DNA of 64,000 nt from Actinomycetospora straminea. GTDB taxonomy: Bacteria > Actinomycetota > Actinomycetes > Mycobacteriales > Pseudonocardiaceae. A program made the translations under genes and the position numbers. Below, piece by piece: positions 52,355-64,000 of this stretch (positions are counted from its first letter, which is position 1; each line of letters opens with the position of its first letter). Below the pieces are notes generated by a model. The model was not told the DNA's origin, searched no databases, and saw only the letters and a program-made list of their open reading frames with translations. The stretch spans positions 1 to 64,000 of the forward strand of contig NZ_JAQZAN010000018.1 of assembly GCF_028737255.1 (NCBI RefSeq), written 5' to 3'.

Positions 52355-53905
52355 CTAGGTGGCCGGGGTCCGCGGCACGCGTCCGCGCACCGCGGCCAGC
52401 GGCACGAGGGCGAGCAGGGCGGCCGCGGTGATGGCCATGGGCAGTTGGTAGGTGCGGAACGAGAAGTCGGCGCCGGTGGGCGGCACGAGCAGGGCGACGA
52501 TCGCGCAGATCGCGACCGCGAACCCGCGGATCCTCGGGTTCCGCACCGACGCCGCCAGCGGGACGATCGCCCAGAGCAGGTACCAGGGGTGCAGCACGGG
52601 GCCGGCGAGGAACACCGCGCCGAACCCGTAGCCCATGCCCGCGACGGCGTGCAGGCGCCCGTTGAGCACCATGAAGACGAGCAGCACGCACACGAGGGCC
52701 GCGACGCCGAGCCCCGCGGCGCGCGTGAGGTCGAGGACGGCCTCGGTGTGGTCGCCGAGGCCGAGCAACCCGCCGAGCCAGCCGCCGAGCACGCCGAGGT
52801 CGGTGGTGACCGAGAGCCAGCTGCGCAGGAGGTTCGGCACGGCGAGGGCCTGGATCCACCCGAAGCCCAGCCCGCTGCCCACCGACACCGCGGCGACCGT
52901 GCCCAGCCCCAGCACCGAGACCGCCGTGCCGTAGCGCAGCAGGCGCGGGAAGCCCCCGCCGCGCTCGTGCGCCACGTGCGCGGCCAGGAACCCCAGGGCC
53001 ACCACCGCCGGGATCTTCCCGGAGGCGCCGAGCCCGATGAGCAGCGCGCCGAGCACCCAGGAGCGCCGCATGCCGATCTCCATGCCGGCGAGGACGACGC
53101 CCAGCATGATGGCGTCGTTGTGGATGCCGCTGACCAGGTGGAAGAGCACCAACGGGCTGATCGCGAGCCACAGCGCCGCGATCGGCTCGACGCCCGCGCG
53201 GCGCGCCAGGTGCGGCACCGCCCAGATGACGAGGCCGAGCGAGGCGAGCGCGAGCACGCGGTGCAGGTAGACGCCGAGCACGATGTCGTCGCCGGCGATC
53301 CCGGTGATGAGGCGGCCGAACGTCAGGAACCCCGGCCCGTACGGCGACGGCGTGGTGCGCCAGATCGTCGGGATGCTCGCGACCAGCGGGTCCGAGAGCC
53401 CGAGCGCCTGCGCGGCGCCGTAGATGTAGGGGTCGAAGCCGCGGGAGACGACCTCGGCCTGCGAGAGGTAGCCGTAGACGTCGGTGGAGAACAGCGGCGG
53501 GGCCACGGCCAGCGGCGCCATCCACATGACGAGGATGCGGGTCAGCTGGCGCACCGACAGGCGCACGCGCCCCGGCCACGCGAGCCGCCCGAGCCACAGC
53601 CAGGCGAGCACGAGCATGCCCATGCCCAGGTAGGCGAGCGTGAGGGACACCGTCGGCATGCGGCCCCACAGGCCGAGGACCCGCGTGCCGAGCAGCGGGT
53701 TGTACGCCGGCGCGGGCGTCGCCCCGCAGCCCAGCGCGCCGATGGCCATGAGCAGCGAGCCGGTGGTCCCGAACCGGCGCACGTTCCGCAGGCGCCGCCG
53801 CTCGTCGGGCGTCGGCGGGGGCGGCGTGGCCCCCGGGGGCGTGACGGCGGGGGCGTCCCCGGGCACGTCGGCAGGCGCCTGCAGGGCCTGCGCAGCGCCG
53901 GTCAC
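52355..53905 (-). CDS. mptB: Polyprenol-phosphomannose alpha-1,6-mannosyltransferase (MptB family)
   Basis: MptB-type enzymes extend the alpha-1,6-mannan core of lipomannan or lipoglycans using decaprenyl-phosphomannose. The 516-residue protein has 12 or more membrane helices and a first extracellular loop with the acidic FSTDVYGYLSQAEV motif typical of GT-C enzymes, followed by GFDPYIYG. LVSGIHNDAIMLGVVLAG and LHPWYLLWAIVP are also conserved. It begins at ATG 53905 after a basic, proline-rich cytosolic tail. It is divergent from the suf operon, as in mycobacteria. Confidence 0.88.
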   Translation of the reverse strand: MTGAAQALQAPADVPGDAPAVTPPGATPPPPTPDERRRLRNVRRFGTTGSLLMAIGALGCGATPAPAYNPLLGTRVLGLWGRMPTVSLTLAYLGMGMLVLAWLWLGRLAWPGRVRLSVRQLTRILVMWMAPLAVAPPLFSTDVYGYLSQAEVVSRGFDPYIYGAAQALGLSDPLVASIPTIWRTTPSPYGPGFLTFGRLITGIAGDDIVLGVYLHRVLALASLGLVIWAVPHLARRAGVEPIAALWLAISPLVLFHLVSGIHNDAIMLGVVLAGMEIGMRRSWVLGALLIGLGASGKIPAVVALGFLAAHVAHERGGGFPRLLRYGTAVSVLGLGTVAAVSVGSGLGFGWIQALAVPNLLRSWLSVTTDLGVLGGWLGGLLGLGDHTEAVLDLTRAAGLGVAALVCVLLVFMVLNGRLHAVAGMGYGFGAVFLAGPVLHPWYLLWAIVPLAASVRNPRIRGFAVAICAIVALLVPPTGADFSFRTYQLPMAITAAALLALVPLAAVRGRVPRTPAT

Positions 53906-54019
53906 GGATCGGGACGATACCGAGCGCGACCGCGACCCCCGCCCGCCCTACCCGGACGGTGGGCGCAGGTGAGGTGACCCTGGGTGAGCGCGATCACCGG
54001 CCCGATCCGGGGGGCCGCT

Positions 54020-54057
54020 TTGCCGGGCGCCGACAAATACGCAAGACTGGTGTTGTC
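54020..54057 (+). promoter_or_regulatory. Candidate suf promoter and operator
   Basis: TTGCCG (54020-54025) and AAGACT (54043-54048) are spaced 17 bp apart and could be the -35 and -10 boxes for sufR. GACAA (54032-54036) and TTGTC (54053-54057) are inverted arms that flank the -10 box with a 16-bp spacer, so they could bind SufR itself. The match to consensus is modest. Confidence 0.35.
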
Positions 54058-54101
54058 AAAAAGCAAGGCGACCCTCAACGATCGTGCAGGAGGTGGGGAC
54101 C

Positions 54102-54794
54102 ATGAGCGGCGTCGACGGGCACGACGGCCGGACGCGGGACCTCATCGTCCGCCGGCTGCTCGAGCACGGCCCCACCACGGCGATGGACCTCGCCGGGGAG
54201 TTCGGGCTCTCGGGCGCGGCGGTGCGTCGCCACCTCGACGCCCTGGTCGCCGACGGCACCGTGGCCACCAGGGACGCCCCCCGCGCCTCGGGTCGCGGCC
54301 GCGGACGTCCGGCGCGCCAGCACCTGCTCACCGAGCAGGGCCGCCGGCGTGCGGGGCGCGGCGAGGCCGACGTCGCCGAGCTCGCCGTCGCGGCGCTGCG
54401 CGAGCTCGCGGGCGTCGCGGGGGAGGACGCGGTCCGCGCGTTCGCCCGCCGGCGCATCCTCGGGCTCCTCGCCGAGCACCGCGAGGGTGTCGAGGCACAG
54501 GACGACCGTGCGGCCCGGGTCGAGGCCCTGGCCGGCGCGCTGTCCCGCGAGGGCTACGCGGCGTCGTCGCGGCCCAGCAGCGGCACGGGCGCGCAGCTCT
54601 GCCAGCACCACTGTCCGGTGGCCGGCGTGGCCGCCGAGTTCCCGCAGCTGTGCGAGGCGGAGACCGAGGTCTTCGCCGAGCTCCTGGGCACCCACGTCCA
54701 GCGGCTGTCGACCATCGCGCGGGGCGACGCCGCGTGCACCACCCACGTTCCCCAGCCGACCACCACCGACGTCAAGGGAAGGCAGGTCGTATGA
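54102..54794 (+). CDS. sufR: SufR-type iron-sulfur-sensing repressor of the suf operon
   Basis: A 230-residue winged-helix regulator. The N-terminal HTH (about residues 15-60) is [33 protein letters not shown]. The C-terminal part has the cysteine cluster CQHHCPV...LCEAE...CTTHV, the likely [4Fe-4S] ligands, as in SufR. It would repress the operon when clusters are sufficient. ATG 54102 has an AGGAGG upstream. The stop overlaps the sufB ATG, so SufR is made from the same transcript. Confidence 0.92.
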   Translation: MSGVDGHDGRTRDLIVRRLLEHGPTTAMDLAGEFGLSGAAVRRHLDALVADGTVATRDAPRASGRGRGRPARQHLLTEQGRRRAGRGEADVAELAVAALRELAGVAGEDAVRAFARRRILGLLAEHREGVEAQDDRAARVEALAGALSREGYAASSRPSSGTGAQLCQHHCPVAGVAAEFPQLCEAETEVFAELLGTHVQRLSTIARGDAACTTHVPQPTTTDVKGRQVV

Positions 54795-56239
54795 CCACCT
54801 CCGCGGAGCGGACCACCGCCCCGACGCCCGAGCTCACCCAGGAGGAGACCCTCGCGGCGCTCGGGACCTATCAGTTCGGGTGGCACGACAGCGACGTCGC
54901 CGGGGCGAGCGCGCAGCGCGGCCTGAACGAGGCGGTCGTGCGTGACATCTCGCAGAAGAAGGACGAGCCGGACTGGATGCTCCAGCTGCGGCTCAAGGCG
55001 CTGAACACGTTCGACAAGAAGCCGATGCCGCAGTGGGGCTCGGACCTCTCGGGCATCGACTTCGACAACATCAAGTACTTCGTCCGGTCGACGGAGAAGC
55101 AGGCCGCCAGCTGGGAGGACCTGCCCGACGACATCAAGGCGACGTACGACAAGCTCGGCATCCCGGAGGCCGAGAAGGCGCGCCTGGTCGCGGGCGTCGC
55201 GGCGCAGTACGAGTCCGAGGTCGTCTACCACCAGATCCGCGAGGACCTGGAGGCGCAGGGCGTCATCTTCATGGACACCGACACCGGGCTGCGCGAGCAC
55301 CCGGAGCTGTTCGAGGAGTACTTCGGCTCGGTCATCCCGGCCGGCGACAACAAGTTCTCCGCGCTGAACTCGGCGGTGTGGTCCGGCGGCTCGTTCATCT
55401 ACGTGCCCAAGGGCGTCCACGTGGACATCCCGCTGCAGGCCTACTTCCGGATCAACACCGAGAACATGGGCCAGTTCGAGCGGACGCTGATCATCGTCGA
55501 CGAGGACGCCTACGTCCACTACGTCGAGGGCTGCACGGCGCCGATCTACTCGTCGGACTCGCTGCACTCCGCGGTCGTCGAGATCGTCGTGAAGAAGGGC
55601 GGCCGCTGCCGCTACACGACCATCCAGAACTGGTCGAACAACGTCTACAACCTGGTCACCAAGCGTGCCAAGGCCGAAGAGGGCGCGACCATGGAGTGGG
55701 TCGACGGCAACATCGGCTCCAAGGTGACCATGAAGTACCCGGCCGTCTGGCTGACCGGGCCGCACGCCAAGGGCGAGGTGCTCTCGGTGGCGTTCTCCGG
55801 CGAGGGCCAGCACCAGGACGCGGGCGCCAAGATGGTGCACCTCGCGCCGCACACGTCGTCGACGATCATCTCGAAGTCGGTGGCCCGCGGTGGCGGTCGC
55901 ACCAGCTACCGCGGCCTCGTGCGCGTCAACAAGGGCGCGCACCACTCGCGGTCGACGGTGAAGTGCGACGCGCTGCTGGTCGACACGATCAGCCGCAGCG
56001 ACACCTACCCGTACGTCGACGTCCGCGAGGACGACGTGACGATGGGCCACGAGGCGACGGTCTCGAAGGTCAGCGAGGACCAGCTCTTCTACCTGATGTC
56101 CCGCGGCCTCACGGAGGACGAGGCCATGGCGATGATCGTGCGCGGGTTCGTCGAGCCCATCGCGCGCGAGCTGCCCATGGAGTACGCGCTCGAGCTCAAC
56201 CGCCTGATCGAGCTGCAGATGGAGGGCGCTGTCGGATGA
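54791..56239 (+). CDS. sufB: Fe-S cluster assembly scaffold SufB
   Basis: SufB, with SufC and SufD, forms the scaffold where [4Fe-4S] clusters are built. The 482-residue protein has the family core [38 protein letters not shown] with the conserved cysteine, and the end [23 protein letters not shown]. It has no intein, unlike the Mycobacterium tuberculosis protein. ATG 54791 overlaps sufR by four bases, and the stop overlaps sufD by four. Confidence 0.97.
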   Translation: MTTSAERTTAPTPELTQEETLAALGTYQFGWHDSDVAGASAQRGLNEAVVRDISQKKDEPDWMLQLRLKALNTFDKKPMPQWGSDLSGIDFDNIKYFVRSTEKQAASWEDLPDDIKATYDKLGIPEAEKARLVAGVAAQYESEVVYHQIREDLEAQGVIFMDTDTGLREHPELFEEYFGSVIPAGDNKFSALNSAVWSGGSFIYVPKGVHVDIPLQAYFRINTENMGQFERTLIIVDEDAYVHYVEGCTAPIYSSDSLHSAVVEIVVKKGGRCRYTTIQNWSNNVYNLVTKRAKAEEGATMEWVDGNIGSKVTMKYPAVWLTGPHAKGEVLSVAFSGEGQHQDAGAKMVHLAPHTSSTIISKSVARGGGRTSYRGLVRVNKGAHHSRSTVKCDALLVDTISRSDTYPYVDVREDDVTMGHEATVSKVSEDQLFYLMSRGLTEDEAMAMIVRGFVEPIARELPMEYALELNRLIELQMEGAVG

Positions 56240-57525
56240 CGGCCCAGGATTCGGATCTGGCTGGACCTGTTGCGAGCACCGGGGGCGGCACGACGACCGC
56301 CCCCGGCTCCCCGGTCCTCGACGTGGACCCGGGCATCAAGACCGCGTCGTCGCCGAAGACCGCGCCGTGGGAGGAGCGCCACACGTCCTACGACGTGGAG
56401 GCGTTCGAGGTCCCGCGCGGTCGCGAGGAGCAGTGGCGGTTCACGCCGCTGCGGCGCCTGCGCGGCCTGCACGACGGCTCGGCGAGCGTCTCGAGCCCAG
56501 CCGGCGTCGTCACCGTGTCGGTCCAGGCCGGCTTCGGCGACAGCGCGTCGGACCTCGCCGGGTCCGGCACGCGGCTCGAGACCGTCGGGCGCGACGACGC
56601 CCGCCTCGGCGACGGCGGCATCCCCGCCGACCGTGTCGCGGCGCAGGCGTGGTCGTCGTTCGACCGGGCCCACGTCGTGGTGGTCAACGAGGCGCGCTCC
56701 GACGACGAGCCGCTGACCGTCACGGTCACCGGGCCGGGCGAGGGGAAGGTGGCGTTCGCGCACCTGCAGCTGCGCCTGGAGCACCACGCCGAGGCCGTGG
56801 TCGTGCTCGACCACCGCGGCTCGGGCACGGTCGCCGCCAACACCGAGTTCGTCGTCGCCGACGGCGCGAAGCTCGAGGTCGTCGAGGTGCACGACTGGGC
56901 CGACGACGCCGTCTACGTCGGCGCCCAGCACCTCTCGGTCGGCCGCGACGCGACGATCCGGCACACGTCGGTGACGCTGGGCGGCGACCTCGTGCGGCTG
57001 TCCCCGGTCATCAACTACCGGGCGCCCGGCGGCGACGTCGAGCTCGACGGCCTGTACTTCGCCGACGCCGGCCAGCACTTCGAGCAGCGCCTGCTCGTCG
57101 ACCACTCGGTGGCGCACTGCCGCTCGCGGGTCATGTACAAGGGCGCGCTGCAGGGTGCCGAGGGCGGGACGGCGGCCCACACGGTCTGGATCGGCGACGT
57201 GCTGATCCGCAAGGCGGCCGAGGGCACCGACACCTACGAGCTCAACCGCAACCTGCTGCTCACCGACAACGCCCGCGCCGACTCGGTGCCGAACCTCGAG
57301 ATCGAGACGGGCGAGATCGTCGGCGCGGGCCACGCCAGCGCGACGGGACGATTCGACGACGAGCAGTTGTTCTACCTGATGGCGCGCGGGATCCCCGAGG
57401 CCCAGGCGCGCCGGCTCGTGGTCCGCGGCTTCTTCGGCGAGGTCATCGCCAAGGTCCGCGTCCCCGCGCTGCGCGACCGGCTCGAGGCGGCCATCGAGGC
57501 CGAGCTCGAAGCCATCAACAGCTGA
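56236..57525 (+). CDS. sufD: Fe-S cluster assembly protein SufD
   Basis: SufD is the beta-helix partner of SufB in the SufBC2D scaffold. The 429-residue protein has a variable N-terminal part and the conserved SufBD core: [36 protein letters not shown] and [37 protein letters not shown]. The conserved His in GHAS is present. ATG 56236 overlaps sufB by four bases. The gap to sufC is 45 bp and holds AAAGAGG, its ribosome binding site. Confidence 0.95.
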   Translation: MTAQDSDLAGPVASTGGGTTTAPGSPVLDVDPGIKTASSPKTAPWEERHTSYDVEAFEVPRGREEQWRFTPLRRLRGLHDGSASVSSPAGVVTVSVQAGFGDSASDLAGSGTRLETVGRDDARLGDGGIPADRVAAQAWSSFDRAHVVVVNEARSDDEPLTVTVTGPGEGKVAFAHLQLRLEHHAEAVVVLDHRGSGTVAANTEFVVADGAKLEVVEVHDWADDAVYVGAQHLSVGRDATIRHTSVTLGGDLVRLSPVINYRAPGGDVELDGLYFADAGQHFEQRLLVDHSVAHCRSRVMYKGALQGAEGGTAAHTVWIGDVLIRKAAEGTDTYELNRNLLLTDNARADSVPNLEIETGEIVGAGHASATGRFDDEQLFYLMARGIPEAQARRLVVRGFFGEVIAKVRVPALRDRLEAAIEAELEAINS

Positions 57526-57560
57526 GCACCCGCAGCACCCACCACACGGACGAGTAGTGA

Positions 57561-60144
<2,584 letters not shown>

Positions 60145-60148
<4 letters not shown>

Positions 60149-60543
60149 GCGACGACACCGTCACGCGCGGCGCGGCCGGGATGCCCGAGGCGCCCGCGAC
60201 CAGCACCGACCTGCCCTCGGTCGACGACCTCGAGGAGGCGATGCGCGACGTCGTCGACCCCGAGCTGGGGATCAACGTCGTCGACCTGGGCCTGCTCTAC
60301 GGCATCGACGTCCACGGCGATGACGCCGGTCCCGTCGTCACGCTGGACATGACGCTGACCTCGGCGGCCTGCCCGCTGACCGACGTCATCGAGGACCAGG
60401 CCCGCGCCGCCCTCACCCAGGGCCCGGGCGGGGGACTGGCCAAGGACGTGCGGATCAACTGGGTCTGGATGCCGCCGTGGGGTCCGGACAAGATCACCGA
60501 GGACGGCCGCGAGCAGCTCCGCGCGCTCGGCTTCACCGTCTAG
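60145..60543 (+). CDS. sufT: SufT/MIP18-family Fe-S assembly factor
   Basis: A 132-residue protein of the DUF59 (MIP18/PaaD-like) family, associated with Fe-S maturation. The core is LEEAMRDVVDPELGINVVDLGLLYGIDV, with the conserved cysteine in TSAACPLTD. The Trp-rich end RINWVWMPPWGPDKITEDGREQLRALGF is also typical. It ends the suf operon and is convergent with the adenylate cyclase gene, with a family A palindrome between them. Confidence 0.93.
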
Positions 60544-60588
60544 CACCGGACCACCGGCGGTGATCAACGGGGACTTCGGGCGCCTAGA

Positions 60589-60613
60589 AGCCGCGAACAG
60601 CGCGTTCGCTGCT
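60589..60613. repeat. Extragenic palindrome, family A, copy 3
   Basis: Arms AGCCGCGAAC and GTTCGCTGCT (two mismatches) flank AGCGC. The right arm is identical to copy 1 at 37744-37753. It is 45 bp after the sufT stop and reaches the stop codon of the minus-strand cyclase gene, so like copies 1 and 2 it sits at convergent gene ends. Confidence 0.75.
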
Positions 60614-61628
60614 AACCCCGCTCGCGCACCACGTGCGGGCGCAGGTGGCGGTAGCCGCGCACCGAGAGCTGGGGCACCGCGCGGATGTCGAGGTCCAGGT
60701 CGGTGGCGCGCAGGGCCTCGGTGAGGTCCTCGTCGATCAGCACCGTGCCCGGGCGGGCCTCGGACGTCAGCCGGCTGGCGATGTTCACCACCGGCCCGTA
60801 CACGTCGCCGTAGCGGGGGAGCACCTCGCCGAGCGCCAGGCCGACGCGCAGGGCCGGGTGGCCGTCGTCGTCGGGCACCTCGTCGTGGAGCCGGAACGCG
60901 ATGTCCACGGCGTCCTCGACCCGGTCGGCCACGAAGAGGATCTCGTCGCCGAGGGTCTTGACGATCCGTCCGTGCCGCCGCGCGACGACCTCGGTGCCCA
61001 CGGTCTCGAAGCGCTCGAGCAGCGCGCGCAGCTCGACCTCGTCGACCTTCCGGCTGAGGCTCGTGAACCCGACGATGTCGGCGAAGCCCACGACCACGCG
61101 GTTCTCCGACGACCCGTCCTCGGGCGGGTGCGCGAGCGTCGCGAGCATCCGGCCGGCGGTGACGGCGAGGTGGCGGCGCCAGACGTAGGACTGGAGCTTC
61201 TCCAGCGTCGGGACGAGCGCCTCGACGGCCTCGACGATCGCGTCCGGGTCGTGGGCCTTGCCCGTGTCGGCGATGGTGCGGCGCACGAGCGTCGCCTGCC
61301 ACTCCGCGAGGCGGCCCAGGCCCTGGCCGAGGGCGCGCGCGACGGCGAGCTCCTCGGCCTCGTCGAACGTGTCCTCCTCGAGGAGGCGCCCGGACAGCTC
61401 GAGCGCGTCCACGTCCGCCTCGGCGAACCCGCGGACGTCGTCGGCGGTGGCCGGGAAGCCCAGCGCGCTCCACAGCCGCGCGGTGTGCTCCGGGGTGAAC
61501 CCGGTGCGCTGCTGCACCTCGCCGCGCGTCATGGTCCGGGGTCCGCGCAGGAGCAGATCCTCGATCCGCTCCTGCGCCCGCGCCCACCGCTCGGGGTCGG
61601 GGGAGGCGGGGTCCGGACCGGGCGTCAC
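60612..61628 (-). CDS. Class III adenylate cyclase with N-terminal regulatory domain
   Basis: A 338-residue soluble cyclase. The C-terminal catalytic domain (about residues 178-335) is complete: metal Asp residues in GFADIVGFTS and KTLGDEILF, the adenine-binding Lys in RIVKTLGDE, and NIASRLTSEARPG with the transition-state Asn and Arg. This identifies cAMP as the likely product. The first 170 residues form a helical domain starting RTMTRGEVQQRTGFTPEHTARLW, similar in plan to the regulatory domain of Rv1264/Rv2212 from Mycobacterium. GTG 61628 overlaps the stop of the upstream uspA gene. Confidence 0.92.
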   Translation of the reverse strand: MTPGPDPASPDPERWARAQERIEDLLLRGPRTMTRGEVQQRTGFTPEHTARLWSALGFPATADDVRGFAEADVDALELSGRLLEEDTFDEAEELAVARALGQGLGRLAEWQATLVRRTIADTGKAHDPDAIVEAVEALVPTLEKLQSYVWRRHLAVTAGRMLATLAHPPEDGSSENRVVVGFADIVGFTSLSRKVDEVELRALLERFETVGTEVVARRHGRIVKTLGDEILFVADRVEDAVDIAFRLHDEVPDDDGHPALRVGLALGEVLPRYGDVYGPVVNIASRLTSEARPGTVLIDEDLTEALRATDLDLDIRAVPQLSVRGYRHLRPHVVRERG

Positions 61629-62071
61629 GTCGTGTGGACGATGAGGACGTCGCTGCCGGCGCGGCGGGAGATGCCCTGCGGGACCGAGCCGAGCAGCCGC
61701 CCCGCGAGGCTGTTGAGGCCCCGGTTGCCGACGACCACCAGATCGGCCTTGCGGTCGGCGACGACCTCGACCACGCGGTCGATCGGGTCGCCCTCGACCG
61801 CGACGGTGTCGATCTCCACCGAGCCCTTGGCGGCGGCGCGCTCGCGGGCGTCGCGCAGCGTCTCCTCGGCCGGCGTCGAGCCGACGACGTGGAACGCCGC
61901 GTCCTCGCCGAGCGCCTGCTCGGCCTCGCCGGTCGACTTCGCCGGCTTGTAGGCGCAGATGATCAGCAGCAGCGCCTTCGCGTCGGCCGCGATCGTCGCG
62001 GCCCGGTCGACCGCGCGGTACGACGACTCCGAGCCGTCCGTCCCGACGGCCACGGTCTGGTAGGCACCCAT
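61625..62071 (-). CDS. Universal stress protein, UspA family
   Basis: A 148-residue UspA-type protein. It opens YQTVAVGTDGSESSYRAVDRA and has the ATP-binding motif GNRGLNSLAGRLLGSVPQGISR, so it is of the ATP-binding class. ATG 62071 is chosen; a longer reading to 62125 has no conserved sequence. The cyclase gene overlaps by four bases downstream, so the two are co-expressed. Its stress role is general. Confidence 0.93.
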   Translation of the reverse strand: MGAYQTVAVGTDGSESSYRAVDRAATIAADAKALLLIICAYKPAKSTGEAEQALGEDAAFHVVGSTPAEETLRDARERAAAKGSVEIDTVAVEGDPIDRVVEVVADRKADLVVVGNRGLNSLAGRLLGSVPQGISRRAGSDVLIVHTT

Positions 62072-62135
62072 GGCGGCCCCTTCTCGTCGGTGGCGGGTCA
62101 CGAACCCGTCACGATGCCGGTTCACGAGCGTACCG

Positions 62136-63386
62136 CTACTGCTCCGTTCGGACGCTCCGGGCCCCGAGGAGCGTTCCCCTGATCAGGTGGGCGCGCAGCC
62201 GCGGTGTCAGCCGACCGAACAACGACGACATGGCCGCCACCGATGCGGTGACGTCCTCGCGCGCGTCGAGATACGCCCGGCGGTGCGCCGGCGGGAGGGT
62301 GAAGAAGCGCTCGAAGAACGCCGGGACCTCCGCCGGCGGCATCGCCAGCAGCGTCTCCAGCCCGCGGCGGCGCAGGGCGTGCACGGTGACCGCGCCGGGG
62401 GAGCGGATGACGCGCCGGGCCGCGCGGGCGACCCCGACCGGCTCGGTGCCCCCGCGCAGCGCGTCGGCGAGCACGGTGGCCAGGCGCGGCGCCAGGCGCA
62501 GCGACGTCGCGAGGCTGAACCCCGACGCCGGGTGCACGAGCGGGTCGGCGGCACCGATCGCGACCACGCCCGACGGGGAGCGGTGCCGCGGCGAGTCGAC
62601 GGGGAAGCGCACCTTCTCGACGTCGGCGGGCTCGTCGGGGATCTCCGCCTCGGCGAGGCCCGCGGCGCGCAGCCGGGCCCGCAGCCGCGCGCGCAGCTCG
62701 GGCATCGGCAGCCCGGGGCGGCGGGCGAGCGAGGTCTCCTCGAGCAGCACGCGCTCGGCGTCGAGGGGGACCGCGTAGAGGAACGTCGGCCAGCCCGGGC
62801 GGCCGTGCGCGGGACGCCAGTCCATGAACAGCAGCCGGTCCCCGCTGACGCGGGCGGCCACCTCGCGCGGCACGACGACGCCGAACGCCGTCTGCTCGGC
62901 GCGCGGCGGCCCGGCGTCGAGCTCGCGCGCGGCGCCGCGGCGGGCCAGGGCCTGGCGGGCGCCGGTGGCGTCGACGACCACACGGGCGGTGACGCTCGTG
63001 CCGTCGTCGAGCAGCACCGCGGGGTGCCGCCCCGGCCCGGCCGGCACCGCACCGACGCCCCGGGCGCGGCGCACGGCGACGGCCGGGTCGGTGAGGTGCG
63101 CCTGCAGCGCCGCGGTGTCGAGCACGACGTACTCGTCGTCGAGCTCGTGGGTGCGCTGGGCGATCGCCACCCCCCGCCCGCGGGCGGCGACGACCTCGCC
63201 GGGCAGGTCGTCGGGCAGCTCGTGGGACCAGGCGCCGTAGGTGTGCGTCCACGGGCGGTGGGGCCTCGGGTCGACGATGAGGGTGCGCAGGTCGCGCGCC
63301 GCGCAGGCGCGCGCCAGCGACCGGCCGGCGGGACCGGCTCCGGCCACGACCACGTCGGCGACCGGCACGGCCGCACCGGGGCTCAC
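62136..63386 (-). CDS. crtL: Lycopene cyclase, CrtL-type flavoprotein
   Basis: A 416-residue cyclase that would close the ends of lycopene to form beta- or epsilon-rings. The N-terminal dinucleotide fold VVVAGAGPAGRSLARACA is a flavin-binding motif; TFLYAVPLDAERVLLEETSL and the middle motifs HPASGFSLATSLR are characteristic of CrtL-type lycopene cyclases. No other carotenoid genes are in the window. GTG 63386 overlaps the stop of the next gene upstream by four bases. Confidence 0.9.
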   Translation of the reverse strand: MSPGAAVPVADVVVAGAGPAGRSLARACAARDLRTLIVDPRPHRPWTHTYGAWSHELPDDLPGEVVAARGRGVAIAQRTHELDDEYVVLDTAALQAHLTDPAVAVRRARGVGAVPAGPGRHPAVLLDDGTSVTARVVVDATGARQALARRGAARELDAGPPRAEQTAFGVVVPREVAARVSGDRLLFMDWRPAHGRPGWPTFLYAVPLDAERVLLEETSLARRPGLPMPELRARLRARLRAAGLAEAEIPDEPADVEKVRFPVDSPRHRSPSGVVAIGAADPLVHPASGFSLATSLRLAPRLATVLADALRGGTEPVGVARAARRVIRSPGAVTVHALRRRGLETLLAMPPAEVPAFFERFFTLPPAHRRAYLDAREDVTASVAAMSSLFGRLTPRLRAHLIRGTLLGARSVRTEQ

Positions 63387-63796
63387 CGGTCGCGGTCCCG
63401 CTCCGACGCCTGGTCGGCTTCGGCCCGAGTCATCTCCTCGAGCGCCGCCCGGTCGGCCTTCGCCCGCGCGTTCCAGCGCCGCATCTCCGGCGGGTAGCCG
63501 GTGACCGTGACGTCGTGGCACGCGACCTTCACCGAGCGCGCCAGCTTCTCCGCCGCCTTCGGGGTGCCGACGCGCCGGCGGGTCCACTCGCCGTCGAAGG
63601 CCACGGCGACGACCGTCGTGTCGGTGGCCGTGGTCTCGGGCTCGACGTAGAACGCGACGCCCTCGCGGCTGCGCGCGAAGGCCCGGAGGTGCTCGAGATC
63701 CGCGCCCGTCGCCTCGCGGTCGAGCACCTGACGCTGCCCCCCGGCACCGACACCGCTCCCACCGCCGCCGCGGCGCCACCTGCTGAAGAGGCCCAT
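63383..63796 (-). CDS. Small conserved actinobacterial protein of unknown function
   Basis: A 137-residue protein. It starts MGLFSRWRR with a basic patch, followed by a glycine-rich stretch. The core ATGADLEHLRAFARSREGV, then AFYVEPETTATDTTVVAVAFDGEWTRRRVG, has a pattern I associate with conserved uncharacterised actinobacterial proteins. The C terminus is helical and charged. It overlaps the lycopene cyclase gene by four bases and so shares its transcript. No function is claimed. Confidence 0.65.
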   Translation of the reverse strand: MGLFSRWRRGGGGSGVGAGGQRQVLDREATGADLEHLRAFARSREGVAFYVEPETTATDTTVVAVAFDGEWTRRRVGTPKAAEKLARSVKVACHDVTVTGYPPEMRRWNARAKADRAALEEMTRAEADQASERDRDR

Positions 63797-63863
63797 GTGA
63801 CCACCCTCCCGATCACCACCATTCTGCCCGTCCGCGGTTGAGGTGGCCGTTTACGTGATCCGG

Positions 63864-64000
63864 TCACGTGCTCCCGGTCGCGAGCAGGCCACCGTCGACG
63901 CGCACGGTCTCGCCGGTGATCCACGCCGCGGCGTCGGAGACGAGGAAGCCGACGAGCGCGGCGACGTCGCCCGTCGTGCCGAGGCGCCGCATGGGGTAGC
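63864..64000 (-). CDS. Short-chain dehydrogenase/reductase, 3' end only
   Basis: The minus strand encodes the last 44 residues of an SDR protein: RRLGTTGDVAALVGFLVSDAA then WITGETVRVDGG, the classical C terminus of this family. The gene runs off the right edge of the window, so its catalytic part is not visible. A 67-bp gap separates it from the small unknown protein. Confidence 0.85.
   Translation of the reverse strand, partial: YPMRRLGTTGDVAALVGFLVSDAAAWITGETVRVDGGLLATGST

Overview
The window is very GC-rich and densely packed, with start-stop overlaps (ATGA, GTGA, TGATG) inside operons, frequent GTG starts, and one TTG and one probable CTG start. Gene content (whiA, opcA, an rbpA-like gene, mptB, actinobacterial suf order, a CrtL-type lycopene cyclase) and gene order point to an actinobacterium. 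The backbone follows the order I know from Mycobacterium (rsmB/fmu, rpe, rib genes, PH-domain protein, uvrC-rapZ-yvcK-whiA, gap-pgk-tpiA-secG, pgl-opcA-zwf-tal-tkt, ctaB, qor, ctaA, ABC exporter, mptB, sufR-B-D-C-S-U-T). The very high GC and lack of a SufB intein suggest a Pseudonocardiales-type organism; that is inference.

Layout. 1-6.2 kb: rRNA methyltransferase, ribulose-phosphate epimerase, riboflavin genes ribE-ribBA-ribH (no ribD), a PH-domain membrane protein and pyrD. 6.2-12.6 kb: an accessory block with a dehalogenase-like HAD protein, a Tat/lipobox Rieske protein, a SNF2 ATPase overlapping a SWIM zinc-finger gene, a PIG-L deacetylase and a small orphan. 12.7-16.5 kb: a TetR regulator divergent from a three-gene operon (FAH-family enzyme, variant metallo-beta-lactamase-fold hydrolase, MetE-like zinc thiol alkyltransferase), with two matching operators flanking a promoter. 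16.7-25.6 kb: uvrC-rapZ-yvcK-whiA, lower glycolysis, secG and an rbpA-like gene. 25.7-37.7 kb: a second accessory block with TrpB2, benzoylformate decarboxylase, a urease cluster with a fused beta-alpha subunit split by a reversed NCS1 permease, then an Lrp and a MocR regulator each divergent from a paralogous small membrane protein. 37.8-46.1 kb (minus strand): tkt-tal-pgi-zwf-opcA-pgl. 46.5-53.9 kb: heme O and heme A synthases, a quinone reductase-like protein, an AbiEi-like orphan, an ABC exporter and the mannosyltransferase MptB. 54.1-60.5 kb: the SUF iron-sulfur operon. 60.6-64 kb (minus strand): adenylate cyclase with a universal stress protein, a lycopene cyclase with a small unknown protein, and the 3' end of an SDR gene.

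How the genes work together. Gap, Pgk and TpiA with Pgi, Zwf, OpcA, Pgl, Tal, Tkt and Rpe cover much of glycolysis and the pentose phosphate pathway. The pentose phosphate route supplies ribulose 5-phosphate, a riboflavin precursor. CtaB and CtaA make heme A for the terminal oxidase. SUF builds Fe-S clusters. The best candidates for undescribed biology are the TetR-controlled FAH/MBL/thiol-alkyltransferase operon, the duplicated regulator plus small-membrane-protein modules, and three families of extragenic palindromes.
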